Source: SCUB01 sp041918675 (GTDB lineage Bacteria > Pseudomonadota > Alphaproteobacteria > Rhizobiales > Xanthobacteraceae). From it: DNA of 64,000 bases. The notes beneath the pieces were generated by a model that had not been told where the DNA came from, did no database searches, and worked only from the letters and a program-made list of their open reading frames with translations. The position numbers and the translations under genes are program-made. Below, in pieces: positions 1 to 9,875 of this stretch (position 1 is its first letter; each line of letters begins with the position of its first letter). The stretch spans positions 1-64,000 of the forward strand of contig JAYRVF010000007.1 of the NCBI GenBank assembly GCA_041918675.1, in the 5' to 3' direction.

Positions 1-21
1 CCCATTTCGACAGGCTCGTTT

Positions 22-138
22 GCGAATGTTGGAATCACAGGACCACTAGCAAATATTGGTTTCTAGTGGAGTTCTGGATTTGACATTCGCTTCGAAAGCG
101 CGCGGCCAAGTGGGTAGCGAATGTCAAATCCGCTCCAC
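22..138. repeat. Palindromic repeat B, copy 1, with extra upstream arm
   Basis: Positions 66-138 form an imperfect palindrome: GGATTTGACATTCGCT at about 75-90 is mirrored by AGCGAATGTCAAATCC at 115-130, with GTGGA and TCCAC ends. A further related arm (TGCGAATGTT...CCACTAG, 21-49) faces CTAGTGG at 63-69. A 74-base copy of the same element lies at 53117-53190 in inverted orientation. This looks like a mobile or REP-type intergenic element, not coding sequence. Confidence 0.8.
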
Positions 139-1195
139 GAGGCGCGCGACGCCGCGCCCATCCGGCGCCAAACCTCTGACCTTGCGCGAGACGCGCGCGC
201 TGTTCGCGCCGTGGTCGCTCGCCCCGGCGATCGTGCTCGCCGTTTCCGGCGGTCCGGATTCGATGGCGCTGCTGTGGCTCGCGGCCAAATGGCGCGCGGC
301 GCGGGCGCGCGGGCCACGCCTCATCGCGGTGACGATCGATCACGGCCTGCGCGCGGCGTCGGCCGCCGAGGCGCGGGCGGTGAAGCGGGCATCGGCCGAA
401 TTCGGCGTCGACCATCGCACGCTGCGCTGGACCGGCGCCAAGCCCGCGACCGGCATCCAGGCAGCCGCGCGCGCGGCGCGCTACCGGCTGCTGGCGAAGG
501 CCGCGGCCGCGGCGGGCGCGTCCGCCGTGTTCACCGCCCACACCAGCGACGACCAGGCCGAGACGCTGCTGATGCGCATGGCGCGCGGCAGCGGGCTCGC
601 CGGGCTTGCCGGCATGGCGCGCGCGACGCGGCGCGGCGATCTCGTCATCGCGCGCCCCCTGCTCGCGATCCCCAAGGCCCGCCTCGTCGCGACGGCCGCG
701 AAAGCCGGCCTGAATTGGGTGGACGACGATTCCAACCGCGACCCGCGCTTTACCCGCGTGCGCTGGCGCGAGCTGATGCCGCTGCTCGCCGCCGAGGGGC
801 TCGACGCGCGCGCGCTTGGCCGGCTCGCCTCGCGGCTGGCGCGGGCGAATGCCGCGCTCGAGCGCGACGTGGACGCGGCCGAACGCGCGCTGGTGCGTCC
901 GGACGCCGGGATCGACGGCGCCGTCGTGCTCGACCGGGCATCGTTCGCCGCGCTCGCCGAGGAAATCCGGCTGCGGCTCGTCGCCCGGCTCGTCGATCGC
1001 CTCGGCACGGAAGGTCCGGCCGAGCTCGGCAAGGTCGAAACGCTCGCCGCCGAGATCGATGCGTGGATGGCAAGGCCCCGCGCGCAGCGCCGGCGGCGCA
1101 CGCTTGCCGGCGCCATCGTCGGCGTCGACCGCGACTGTCTGCGAATCGGTCCGGCGCCCGCGCGGCGCGGCCAATCGACGCGGCGCACGCCTTAA
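56..1195 (+). CDS. tilS: tRNA(Ile)-lysidine synthase
   Basis: Converts cytidine-34 of the CAU anticodon of one tRNA-Ile to lysidine using ATP and lysine, so that the tRNA reads AUA. The PP-loop signature SGGPDS is at residues 64-69 of this reading, followed by the N-type ATP pyrophosphatase fold and the AAARAARY segment. At 379 aa it fits the short alphaproteobacterial form. The start is doubtful. The first 27 codons lie inside a palindromic repeat (22-138), and homology to TilS begins only near residue 41. No ATG lies in frame between 56 and the PP-loop; GTG at 110 and TTG at 182 are alternatives. ftsH follows 443 bases downstream, the usual neighbour in this order. Function is near certain, start uncertain. 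Confidence 0.93.
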   Translation: MVSSGVLDLTFASKARGQVGSECQIRSTRRATPRPSGAKPLTLRETRALFAPWSLAPAIVLAVSGGPDSMALLWLAAKWRAARARGPRLIAVTIDHGLRAASAAEARAVKRASAEFGVDHRTLRWTGAKPATGIQAAARAARYRLLAKAAAAAGASAVFTAHTSDDQAETLLMRMARGSGLAGLAGMARATRRGDLVIARPLLAIPKARLVATAAKAGLNWVDDDSNRDPRFTRVRWRELMPLLAAEGLDARALGRLASRLARANAALERDVDAAERALVRPDAGIDGAVVLDRASFAALAEEIRLRLVARLVDRLGTEGPAELGKVETLAAEIDAWMARPRAQRRRRTLAGAIVGVDRDCLRIGPAPARRGQSTRRTP

Positions 1196-1278
1196 CCACT
1201 TCGGCGAAAGCGCCCGTCGCGGCGCTGATCGTGCGCGGAAACTCGTCTAAAATGCGTCAAAGAGTTGCCCGAGGCTCC

Positions 1279-1307
1279 CTTGGCAGGGGGGTGGGCGAGG
1301 CTTAGAT
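1279..1307 (+). promoter_or_regulatory. Possible ftsH promoter
   Basis: CTTGGC at 1279-1284 and TTAGAT at 1302-1307 are spaced by 17 bases, compatible with the alphaproteobacterial housekeeping consensus (CTTGAC, CTATAT). The -10 match is modest and no experiment supports it. Confidence 0.3.
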
Positions 1308-1443
1308 TAGACCGAGTTCATGAGGGCGGCGGTCGCCGTCCGAATCATTCGCCGGTTGGGGGACGATTTTGGCGTCCCAAAATGGCCGGCTCGCGCGCGG
1401 TCGTGGCGGGAAGCCAAACGCTTCGGGGGAACGGGATCGCGAT

Positions 1444-1560
1444 CTGGAGCAAATCCGGCGAAAGTGGAAACCATTTTCGCGACCAGGATGTGCTCAAGGC
1501 TTTGAATCTGGAGCCTTTCGTTTCGGCGAGGCACTTCCGTCTCGCCGGGAAATGCTCCAG
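1444..1560 (+). repeat. Dispersed repeat A, copy 1
   Basis: A 117-base element bounded by CTGGAG (1444-1449) and CTCCAG (1555-1560). It contains the shared core GCAAATCC-GCGAAAG-GGAAACC-TTTTCGCGACC, then GTGCTCAAGGC and TTGAATC. Other copies or fragments are at 16971-17038, 42024-42080, 53193-53278 and 56244-56318. Confidence 0.8.
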
Positions 1561-1638
1561 GCAAAATGTTGGAGCGGGATCGGTCGCCGACCGACGGTTT
1601 CCGTCGCCGGCCGCATCCCGGGTCGTGAAGGATACGTG

Positions 1639-3558
<1,920 letters not shown>

Positions 3559-3593
3559 GCGTCGACGCGGCGAGGGTAGGGGATTTCGCGTCG

Positions 3594-4613
3594 ATGCGCA
3601 TCGCGGGGCAAGCCGGCCTGGTCGTCGCCGTCTGGTGCGCGCTGACGACGGTTGCCGCGGCCAATGATTCCTCCGCCGAACTCGCCACCGGCGGGTTGGT
3701 CCTCGTCCGCAACGACGACATCGAGATGCGCGCCGAGGACCTTTACGTCTCGGCCGAGGAAGTACGCGTCCACTACCGCTTCTTCAACACCTCGCCGCGC
3801 GACGTCACGCTGCGCGTCGCCTTCCCGATGCCCGACATCACCGTCGCGCATCAGGACGAGAACATCTCCATCCCGACCGAATCGCCGGACAATTTCCTGC
3901 AATTCTCGACGACGGTGAACGGCCGCCCCGTCGCCTCCGAGATCGAGCAGCGCGTGTTCGCGCGCGGGCAGGAGCAGACGCGATTTCTCAAGGAACTCGC
4001 GATTCCGTTGGCGCCGCATCTGGCCGCGACCAACGCCGCGCTCGATCGCCTGCGGCCGGCCGAGCGTACCGAGGTGCTGCGGCGCGGTCTCGGCGAGATC
4101 GAGGAGTTCGACGCCGGCAAGGGCATGGAGAAGCACCTCGCCGCGCGCTGGACGCTCAAGACCACCTACCACTGGCAACAGGTCTTCGCCGCCGGCGTCG
4201 AAACGGTGATCGAGCATCGCTATAGGCCGAGCGTCGGGGCGAGCGTGCAGACCTCGATCGGCGGCCCGGTCATTCGTGACGACACCTACACCGCCGCGAT
4301 GATGAAGAAATACTGCATCGACCGCGACTTCGTGTCGGCGGTCGCGAAGGCGCGCCAACAGGCGAAGTCGGCCTATGGCGCGCCGTTCAGCGAACAGCGC
4401 ATCGACTATATTCTCGAGACCGGCGGCAACTGGGCCGGACCGATCGGCGAGTTCCGCGTCGTCATCGACAAGGGCGAGACGACGAGCCTCGTCTCGTTCT
4501 GCGGCGAGGGCGTGCGCAAGATCGGCCCGACGCAATTCGAAATGCGCAAGACGAATTTCACGCCGAAGGGCAATCTCGCCGTCCTCATCCTGAAGCGGCT
4601 ACCGGCGCGATAG
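3594..4613 (+). CDS. DUF4424 family exported protein
   Basis: A 339-residue protein with an N-terminal signal peptide (hydrophobic residues about 5-21, likely cleavage near AAAN). It then has the DUF4424 hallmark NDSSAELATGGLVL and a beta-rich region containing YRFFN and VAFPMPDI. It is probably periplasmic. The family has no known biochemical role. It follows ftsH by 35 bases on the same strand and may be read through from it. There is no lipobox and no membrane anchor after the signal peptide. The family assignment rests on recognition of the N-terminal motif. Confidence 0.85.
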   Translation: MRIAGQAGLVVAVWCALTTVAAANDSSAELATGGLVLVRNDDIEMRAEDLYVSAEEVRVHYRFFNTSPRDVTLRVAFPMPDITVAHQDENISIPTESPDNFLQFSTTVNGRPVASEIEQRVFARGQEQTRFLKELAIPLAPHLAATNAALDRLRPAERTEVLRRGLGEIEEFDAGKGMEKHLAARWTLKTTYHWQQVFAAGVETVIEHRYRPSVGASVQTSIGGPVIRDDTYTAAMMKKYCIDRDFVSAVAKARQQAKSAYGAPFSEQRIDYILETGGNWAGPIGEFRVVIDKGETTSLVSFCGEGVRKIGPTQFEMRKTNFTPKGNLAVLILKRLPAR

Positions 4614-4689
4614 AGCCGCGAATAGCTCCGTCGCGCGTCGGCATTGCAGCCATGATCGCGGCCGGCATTGCGCGGCGGACCGGTTTCCT

Positions 4690-4810
4690 GCTAGCGCGAT
4701 CTTCCGATCGCATGGAATCGTGTGATCGACAAGAAATCGCGCCAAATCAAATCGCTGGAGCAAGTTCTTATCGAAGAAGTCCGTCGACTTTTTCGTAACT
4801 TGCGCCAGCG
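4690..4810. repeat. Dispersed repeat C with terminal hairpin
   Basis: An AT-richer block unlike the genes around it. It contains TCGCATGGAATCGTGTGATCG and then an imperfect hairpin, CGCTGGAGCAAGTT (4753-4766) facing AACTTGCGCCAGCG (4797-4810). The layout resembles a common rhizobial intergenic element as I remember it. It ends 22 bases before the azlC start. Confidence 0.6.
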
Positions 4811-4832
4811 GGCGCGGGTCGAGGTGCCCCGC

Positions 4833-5546
4833 ATGTCCGCCGTTCCCCCACCCCATGCCCATTGGACCGCGCGCGGTCTTGTTCTCGGCGCGCGCGCGAT
4901 GCTGCCGCTGATGCCGGGCGTGTTCGCCTTCGGCGCGGTGTTCGGCCTGGTCGCGGCGCAGGCCGCCTTCAGCCTCAACGCCGCGCTGGCGATGACCGGC
5001 ATCGTCTACGCCGGCATGTCGCAGGTCGTCGCGGTGCAGTCCTGGCCGGATGCCTTCACCTGGGGCGCGGTCGCCTCGCTCGCGCTGATCACCGCGACGG
5101 TGAACATGCGTTTCGTGCTGATGGGCGCGACGCTGCGGCCGTGGCTCGGCGCCTTGCCGGCGTGGCAGAGCTACCCGCTATTGTCGATTCTCACCGACGG
5201 CGGCTGGCTCTTGTCGATGCGCTATCACGACGAAGGCGGCCGCGACGCCTCGTTCTATCTCGGCGGCGCCTTGCTCGGCTATGTCGTCTGGTTCGCGGCG
5301 GCGATCCCCGGCTATGTGCTCAACGCCTCGCTCGCCGATCCGCGCGCCTACGGGCTCGATATGGTCATGGTGTCGTTCTTCGCGGCGATGCTGGTGCCGG
5401 CCTGGCGCGGCGCGCGACGGGCGGTGCCGTGGGCGATCGCGGGCATCGTCGCGATCGCGGTGGAATTTCTGGTGGCGGGCTGGTGGTTCATCGTCGCCGG
5501 CGCGATCGCCGGCAGTCTCGCCGGAGGGCTGATCGAGGATGCGTGA
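4833..5546 (+). CDS. azlC: AzlC family branched-chain amino acid exporter, large subunit
   Basis: A 237-residue membrane protein of the AzlC/YgaZ family (LIV-E), which with the small AzlD/YgaH partner exports branched-chain amino acids or azaleucine-like analogues. About five or six membrane helices are visible. The family stretch PLMPGVFAFGAVFGLVAAQA is near the N-terminus and is followed by the YAGMSQ motif. The reading frame is open upstream to 4722, but that part is repeat DNA, so ATG 4833 is preferred. It overlaps azlD by 8 bases, so translation is probably coupled. No Lrp-type regulator is adjacent. Confidence 0.92.
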   Translation: MSAVPPPHAHWTARGLVLGARAMLPLMPGVFAFGAVFGLVAAQAAFSLNAALAMTGIVYAGMSQVVAVQSWPDAFTWGAVASLALITATVNMRFVLMGATLRPWLGALPAWQSYPLLSILTDGGWLLSMRYHDEGGRDASFYLGGALLGYVVWFAAAIPGYVLNASLADPRAYGLDMVMVSFFAAMLVPAWRGARRAVPWAIAGIVAIAVEFLVAGWWFIVAGAIAGSLAGGLIEDA

Positions 5547-5856
5547 TCTGTCGTCCTCCGACATCATTCTCGGCATCGCGCTGATGGCGGCCGTCACCGT
5601 CGCCATGCGCTGGGCGGGATTTTGGATGATGGGTTACGTCAAGGTGACCCCGCGCGTGCGACGCATGCTCGACGCGTTGCCGGGATCGATCATCGTCGCC
5701 TCGGTGCTGCCGGTGGTGGTCAAGGGCGGGGCGGTGCCCGCGGTCGCCGTCGGCGCGGCGCTGCTCGTCATGATCGCGACGCGGCGCGACTTTCTCGCCG
5801 TCATCGTCGGCGCGCTTGTCGCGGCCGGAGCCCGGGCCGCCGGCCTCGGCGTGTGA
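5539..5856 (+). CDS. azlD: AzlD family exporter, small subunit
   Basis: A 105-residue, very hydrophobic protein of the AzlD/YgaH family, partner of AzlC in amino acid export. It shows the usual RWAGFWMMG near the first helix, then a conserved RRMLDALPGSI loop and two further helices. Its ATG lies inside the last codons of azlC. A GC hairpin (5860-5878) lies between it and the convergent ATPase gene. Confidence 0.9.
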   Translation: MRDLSSSDIILGIALMAAVTVAMRWAGFWMMGYVKVTPRVRRMLDALPGSIIVASVLPVVVKGGAVPAVAVGAALLVMIATRRDFLAVIVGALVAAGARAAGLGV

Positions 5857-5859
5857 TCG

Positions 5860-5878
5860 GCCCGCGCGATCCGCGGGC
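5860..5878. terminator. Hairpin between convergent genes
   Basis: GCCCGCG and CCGCGGGC are separated by CGAT, placed exactly between the stop codons of azlD and the minus-strand ATPase gene. There is no T-run, so a terminator role is only possible. Confidence 0.3.
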
Positions 5879-7432
5879 TCACGGCGCGATCCGCGCGCGA
5901 ACATTCGCGGCGATGTCGTCGATCGCGCCCTCGGCGTCGATCGTCGCCCAGTCGCAGGCGCCGATGTCGTAGTGCTCCTGCCGCCGCGCCACGGTCGCGT
6001 CGGCGTCGGAGGCGTCAAACGCGCGCGCGCCGATGCGGTCAAGACGTGTCGCCAGCCGCGCGCGCAGCATGACGCCCGTGAACGCAACGCCGGCCGCCTC
6101 CGCGGCGGCTCGGATCAGGTCGCGCTCGTCGCCGCGCGCGAACACGGCGTCGACGATGACGGGATAATCCGCGCGCGCGACGCGTCCGGCCCGCTCGGCG
6201 AGCGCGGCATAGACCCGCGCGGTGACCTCGGGCGCGTAAGCCTCCGCCGGCAGGCGCTCGGTTTCGGCGACGCCGTGCATTTCCTTGCGCAGGACGTCGG
6301 AACGCAGGACCACCGCGCCCGGTGGGGGCGAGAGCAGCGGGGCGAGCCGCCGCGCGACCGCCGACTTGCCGGTGCCCGACAGTCCGCCGATGGCGAGAAC
6401 GACCGGACGGCGCGGCGTCATCAGGTCGTGGGCGAGATCGAAATATTTTCGCGCCGCCGCGCGCGCGGCGGGCCGTTCCTCGTCCGCGAGATGCTTGAGG
6501 CGCGCCAGCGTGACCCGGGCGCGGATCGCCGCGCGCAGCGCCATGAACAGCGGCAGCGCGGCGAGGCCATCGAGATCGTCCGGCGCGCGCGAGCGGGTGA
6601 GATAGCGGTTGAAGACGATGTTCGCCGGCGCGCGCTGGTCTCGCTCGACGAGGTCCATCAGCAGGAAGGCGAGGTCGTAGAGCACGTCGCCGGCTGCGAT
6701 CATGGCGTCGAATTCGATGGCGTCGAACAGCACCGGACGCTCGTCGATCAGCGCGATGTTGCCGAGGTGAAGGTCGCCGTGCCCGCGCCGGACGAGGCCG
6801 CGGCGCGCGCGCGTGTGCAGCAGCGGCTCAAGGCGGGCCAGCGCGGCGCGGCAGGCGGCGATCAGCGCCTCGGAGCGGTCCGGCGCGAAGACGGCGGGCG
6901 CCGCGCGGAAATCGCGTTCGTCCTGCGCGATGTAGCGGGCAAGCTCGGCGATCCAGGGCGCGCCGTCGACGACGGGCGCGCGCGTTTGCGCGTCGGCGAC
7001 CATGCGCCCGAGCGCGTCGGCGAGCGCGGCGTCGATGCCGGCGCTATCGGCGACGCGGTCGAGCGTCTTGGTTTCGTCGAAGCGTCGCATTTCGACCGCG
7101 TGCTCGACCGCCGCGCCCGGCCCGCCGAGATGGAGCCGTCCCGCCGCGTCGCGGGTGATGGCGACGACGCCGAGATAGAGCTCTGGCGCGAAGGGACGGT
7201 TGACCGCGAGCTCGGCCTCGCAGGCCGCCTTGCGCTTCGCAAGCGTGCTGTAATCGAGAAAGGGGAAGCGCACCGCGCGCTTGACCTTCAGCGCCCGGTC
7301 GCCGGCAAGGAAGACCGCGGCGGCGTGCGTGTCGATCCGGCGCACGGCAAGCCCGCCATGGGTCGCCGGATCGCCGAGGAAGCGCAGAACCTCGTCCTGG
7401 CCGGCGTCGTCGCGCTCCGATGTGGAAGCCAT
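5879..7432 (-). CDS. Phosphotransferase-like / P-loop ATPase fusion protein
   Basis: A 517-residue protein with two halves. The N-terminal half resembles aminoglycoside phosphotransferase-type kinases, with RGHGDLHLGN near residue 218 and LFDAIEFD as the probable metal-binding segment. The C-terminal half is a small P-loop kinase domain with GGLSGTGKS at about 349-357, like gluconate or zeta-toxin type kinases. Fusions of this kind (COG2187 plus COG0645) are widespread and uncharacterised; the substrate is not known. ATG 7432 was chosen since the sequence before it is unlike the family. A TetR gene is divergent, 148 bases away. Confidence 0.82.
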   Translation of the reverse strand: MASTSERDDAGQDEVLRFLGDPATHGGLAVRRIDTHAAAVFLAGDRALKVKRAVRFPFLDYSTLAKRKAACEAELAVNRPFAPELYLGVVAITRDAAGRLHLGGPGAAVEHAVEMRRFDETKTLDRVADSAGIDAALADALGRMVADAQTRAPVVDGAPWIAELARYIAQDERDFRAAPAVFAPDRSEALIAACRAALARLEPLLHTRARRGLVRRGHGDLHLGNIALIDERPVLFDAIEFDAMIAAGDVLYDLAFLLMDLVERDQRAPANIVFNRYLTRSRAPDDLDGLAALPLFMALRAAIRARVTLARLKHLADEERPAARAAARKYFDLAHDLMTPRRPVVLAIGGLSGTGKSAVARRLAPLLSPPPGAVVLRSDVLRKEMHGVAETERLPAEAYAPEVTARVYAALAERAGRVARADYPVIVDAVFARGDERDLIRAAAEAAGVAFTGVMLRARLATRLDRIGARAFDASDADATVARRQEHYDIGACDWATIDAEGAIDDIAANVRARIAP

Positions 7433-7531
7433 GGGGTCGGTCCCGGCCCGGGGCCAGGTCGCGGCCCCGCGTGATGCAGCGCACGCTATATTCCCCGTCA
7501 GCATACGTCACAAGGACGCTTGCGCGAAAAC

Positions 7532-7547
7532 ATGAATTGTAGTTCAT
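7532..7547. promoter_or_regulatory. Candidate TetR operator
   Basis: The inverted repeat ATGAA-6-TTCAT lies 33 bases before the TetR start in an AT-rich patch of the divergent promoter region; a further TTCATT follows at about 7551. Position and symmetry suit a self-regulating TetR site, but this is inference. Confidence 0.35.
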
Positions 7548-7580
7548 TCTTTCATTGAGCGTTTTTGGAGGCCAGGGACG

Positions 7581-8252
7581 ATGGCCTACCGCCGTACCGA
7601 GCAGGTCATCCGCCGCCTGATGGCGCGCCGCCAGGCGCTGTTGAAGGCCGCGCGCGACATCGCCTCGGAAGGAGGAATCGCGGCGGTCCAGATCGCCCCC
7701 GTCGCGCGTCGCGCGCGCATCGCCGCCGGCACGGTCTACCGCTATTTCCCGTCCAAGGCCGATCTCCTGACCGAACTGATCTCTGACGTCTCGCGGGCCG
7801 AACTCGGCGCCGTTCGCCGGGCCGCGAATGCCGCGCCCGGACCGCTGTCGGCCCTTGCCGCGGCGATCGCGGCGACGGCCGTCCAGATCACGGAAAACCG
7901 GCGGCTTGCCTGGGCGGTCGTCGCCGAGCCCGTTGACGTCGACGTGTCGGCAGCCCGGCAGGCGGCGCGCGGCGATCTCGCGGCGGAGATTTCGGCGCGC
8001 ATCGCGGCGGCGATCCGGGCCGGCCAGTTGCCAGCCCAGGACGCGGCGCTGACCGCGGCCGCGCTCATCGGCGCGTTGCATGAAGGATTGATCGGCCCGC
8101 TCGCTCCCGGCGACCTCGGCGATCCCAACAGAAAGCGCGAGGCCATTCAATCGATGACCCTCTGCGCGTTGCGCGCCGTGGGGATCGTCGACGCGCGGGC
8201 GCGCGGCCTCGTCGTGCAGATGACCGTTCCGGCGGCGACGCCCTCCGGTTGA
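7581..8252 (+). CDS. TetR/AcrR family transcriptional regulator
   Basis: A 223-residue regulator. The N-terminal helix-turn-helix is clear at about residues 20-65, with ALLKAARDIASEGG, VARRARIAAGTVYRYFPSKADLL and the typical Y-R-Y-F-x-S-K. The alanine-rich C-terminal part (about 90-200) would form the ligand and dimer domain; I cannot tell the ligand. It is divergent from the kinase/ATPase fusion and may control it and itself through the palindrome at 7532-7547. A ribosome site GGAGG is at 7567-7571. Confidence 0.93.
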   Translation: MAYRRTEQVIRRLMARRQALLKAARDIASEGGIAAVQIAPVARRARIAAGTVYRYFPSKADLLTELISDVSRAELGAVRRAANAAPGPLSALAAAIAATAVQITENRRLAWAVVAEPVDVDVSAARQAARGDLAAEISARIAAAIRAGQLPAQDAALTAAALIGALHEGLIGPLAPGDLGDPNRKREAIQSMTLCALRAVGIVDARARGLVVQMTVPAATPSG

Positions 8253-8278
8253 GGGCGGCCGCCGAACGTCCGCGCGTT

Positions 8279-9109
8279 TTAGTGGGACATCAACGTCGGG
8301 ATCGTGAGCGACTGGAGGATGCCGCGCGTGACGCCGCCGAGCACGAATTCGCGCAGCCGCGAATGTCCGTAGCCGCCCATCACCATGAAATCGGAGCTGG
8401 CGTCGGCGACGAAGGACAGGATGGTGTTGAATACGTCCAACGATCCGGCGCTCAGGCGGTGGAGTTCGACGGGCAGATTGTGCCGCGCCAGATGCGTCGC
8501 GATATCGGCGCCGGGAACGTCGTCGCTCTTGGCGCGCTCCTTGGTGACCATGACCACGTCGATCGCCTTGGCGCGCTTGAGCAGCGGCAACGCGTCGCCG
8601 ATCGCGCGCGCGGCCGTGCTGCTGCCGTCCCAGCATACGGCGACGCGGTCGAGTTTCAGCGGACCCTTGTGGATGTACGGGACGACGATCACCGGCCGGC
8701 CCGAGGCGAACAGCGCCGCTTCCATGCCGACGTCGTCATAGCCCGGCCGCTGCGGATCGGGTTGGCCGATCACGGCGAGGTCGTAGCGGCGCGCGATCTC
8801 GGCGAACATATCGCCGGCGCTGCCGGGCGCGGCCTGGAAGGATTGCGTCGAACTGGAAACGCCCGCGCCGCGCGCGGCCGCCTCGAACACGTCGAACGCG
8901 GCCTTGGCCTGGCGTTCGCCTTCCTCGCGCTGCCAGGCGATGACGTCGGCGGGAATCGCGCCATAGGCCATCGTCGTCACCACGGGTTGATAGACGAATG
9001 CGATCCCTTCGATATGGGCGTCGAACATTCCAGCCAACGAAACCGAAAGGTCGACGACCGAACCGGTGGTTTCGCCAAGCGGGAGATAGGCGACAATATC
9101 CTTGAGCAT
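8279..9109 (-). CDS. Universal stress protein, two-domain
   Basis: A 276-residue cytoplasmic protein of tandem UspA fold. The C-terminal domain keeps the ATP-binding signature G-2x-G-9x-G-T in GGYGHSRLREFVLGGVT near the end; the first domain has a degenerate site. Such proteins bind ATP and help survival under starvation, hypoxia or envelope stress, but the exact role here is not known. It is convergent with the TetR gene and its 5' side faces a region with a 12-bp tandem repeat. Confidence 0.92.
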   Translation of the reverse strand: MLKDIVAYLPLGETTGSVVDLSVSLAGMFDAHIEGIAFVYQPVVTTMAYGAIPADVIAWQREEGERQAKAAFDVFEAAARGAGVSSSTQSFQAAPGSAGDMFAEIARRYDLAVIGQPDPQRPGYDDVGMEAALFASGRPVIVVPYIHKGPLKLDRVAVCWDGSSTAARAIGDALPLLKRAKAIDVVMVTKERAKSDDVPGADIATHLARHNLPVELHRLSAGSLDVFNTILSFVADASSDFMVMGGYGHSRLREFVLGGVTRGILQSLTIPTLMSH

Positions 9110-9494
9110 TAGCCGAATTCCCTTGTTCTACTGGTTGCACGTGGATCGCATGATTGACCTTACGCCAGGATGGCAGCCTCGCGTTGAGACAAGTCAAGCC
9201 AAATGCATTTAGACGACCGCTCGAGTGTGGAGCGGAAGATGCGAGACCTGCCGCGCTTTCAGCATAGACCGGATCGGTGACGGGACGCCAAGTCCGAGGC
9301 CAAGTCCGAGGCCAAGTCCGAGGGCAAGTCCGAGGCTAAGTCCGAGGGCAAGGTCAAGCCGAAGGTCAAACGGAACGTCAAGCCCTGGATCAGGCAAATC
9401 GGCCACGGCAACGAAAAACCGGCGCACAATCAGCGCTCCTGGCTAGGCGGGAGCGCGATCGTACACCGGTTTTCGGAAAAAGCAGAAGGAGGAA
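9110..9494. other. Gap between usp and cytochrome c genes
   Basis: These 385 bases contain no convincing gene. A 72-base array of 12-bp repeats occupies 9287-9358. The only reading frame across it encodes a Gly-Leu repeat, which is simply the array translated. The usp promoter should lie at about 9110-9200, but no strong consensus was picked out. Confidence 0.6.
9287..9358. repeat. 12-bp tandem repeat array 1
   Basis: Six units of GCCAAGTCCGAG: three identical at 9287-9322, then GGCAAGTCCGAG, GCTAAGTCCGAG and a decayed GGCAAGGTCAAG. Unit length is 12, so no frame is disrupted when units are gained or lost, yet there is no recognisable gene here. Confidence 0.95.
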
Positions 9495-9875
9495 TTACTT
9501 GCTGCCGTCAGCCTTGAACTGGGCGATGTAGGCCCACAGGCTCGCCGCTTCGCCTTCGTCCTTGATGCCGGGGAACACCATCTTGGTGCCCGGGATCTTC
9601 GCCTTCGGGTCCTTGATGTATTCCAGGAACACTTCCTTCGTCCAGGTGATGCCGGAGTTCTTGTTGGCATCCGAGTAGGAGAAGCCTTCGACCGTGCCCG
9701 ACTTGCGTCCGGCGATTCCGTTGAGGAACGGGCCGACCTTGTTCTTCGCGCCCGCGCCGACGGCGTGGCAAGCCAGGCACTTCTTGAACGAGGTCTCGCC
9801 GGCGGCGAGGTCTTGCGCCATGGCGCCACCAGCGGTCACGGCGAGCGCGATCGCCGAAATCACGAATTTCTTCAT
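9495..9875 (-). CDS. Class I cytochrome c, cytochrome c2-like
   Basis: A 126-residue periplasmic electron carrier. A signal peptide (residues 1-20, ending AMA-Q) is followed by the heme motif CLACH at 33-37. The probable axial methionine is Met99 in GTKMVFPGI. Length and the KxGPFLNG region fit cytochrome c2 / c550, which shuttles electrons between the bc1 complex and terminal oxidases or a reaction centre. It stands alone on its strand. A TTGACA sequence upstream (9959-9964, minus strand) is a possible -35 box, but no good -10 follows. Confidence 0.93.
   Translation of the reverse strand: MKKFVISAIALAVTAGGAMAQDLAAGETSFKKCLACHAVGAGAKNKVGPFLNGIAGRKSGTVEGFSYSDANKNSGITWTKEVFLEYIKDPKAKIPGTKMVFPGIKDEGEAASLWAYIAQFKADGSK

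Larger units (their letters stand above)
1196..1638. other. tilS-ftsH gap, ftsH leader
   Basis: No gene is seen in these 443 bases. The first part carries a possible sigma-70 promoter for ftsH (about 1279-1307). From 1444 to 1560 lies a dispersed repeat of family A, followed by a short hairpin, GCTCCA (1554-1559) with TGGAGC (1570-1575). If the promoter guess is right, the repeat is transcribed as part of the ftsH leader. The ribosome binding site of ftsH is GAAGGA near 1627-1632. Confidence 0.6.

Noticed and set aside
9209..9427. 72-codon minus-strand frame with a Leu-Gly repeat
   Set aside because: It is the 12-bp array translated; nothing outside the array looks like protein.
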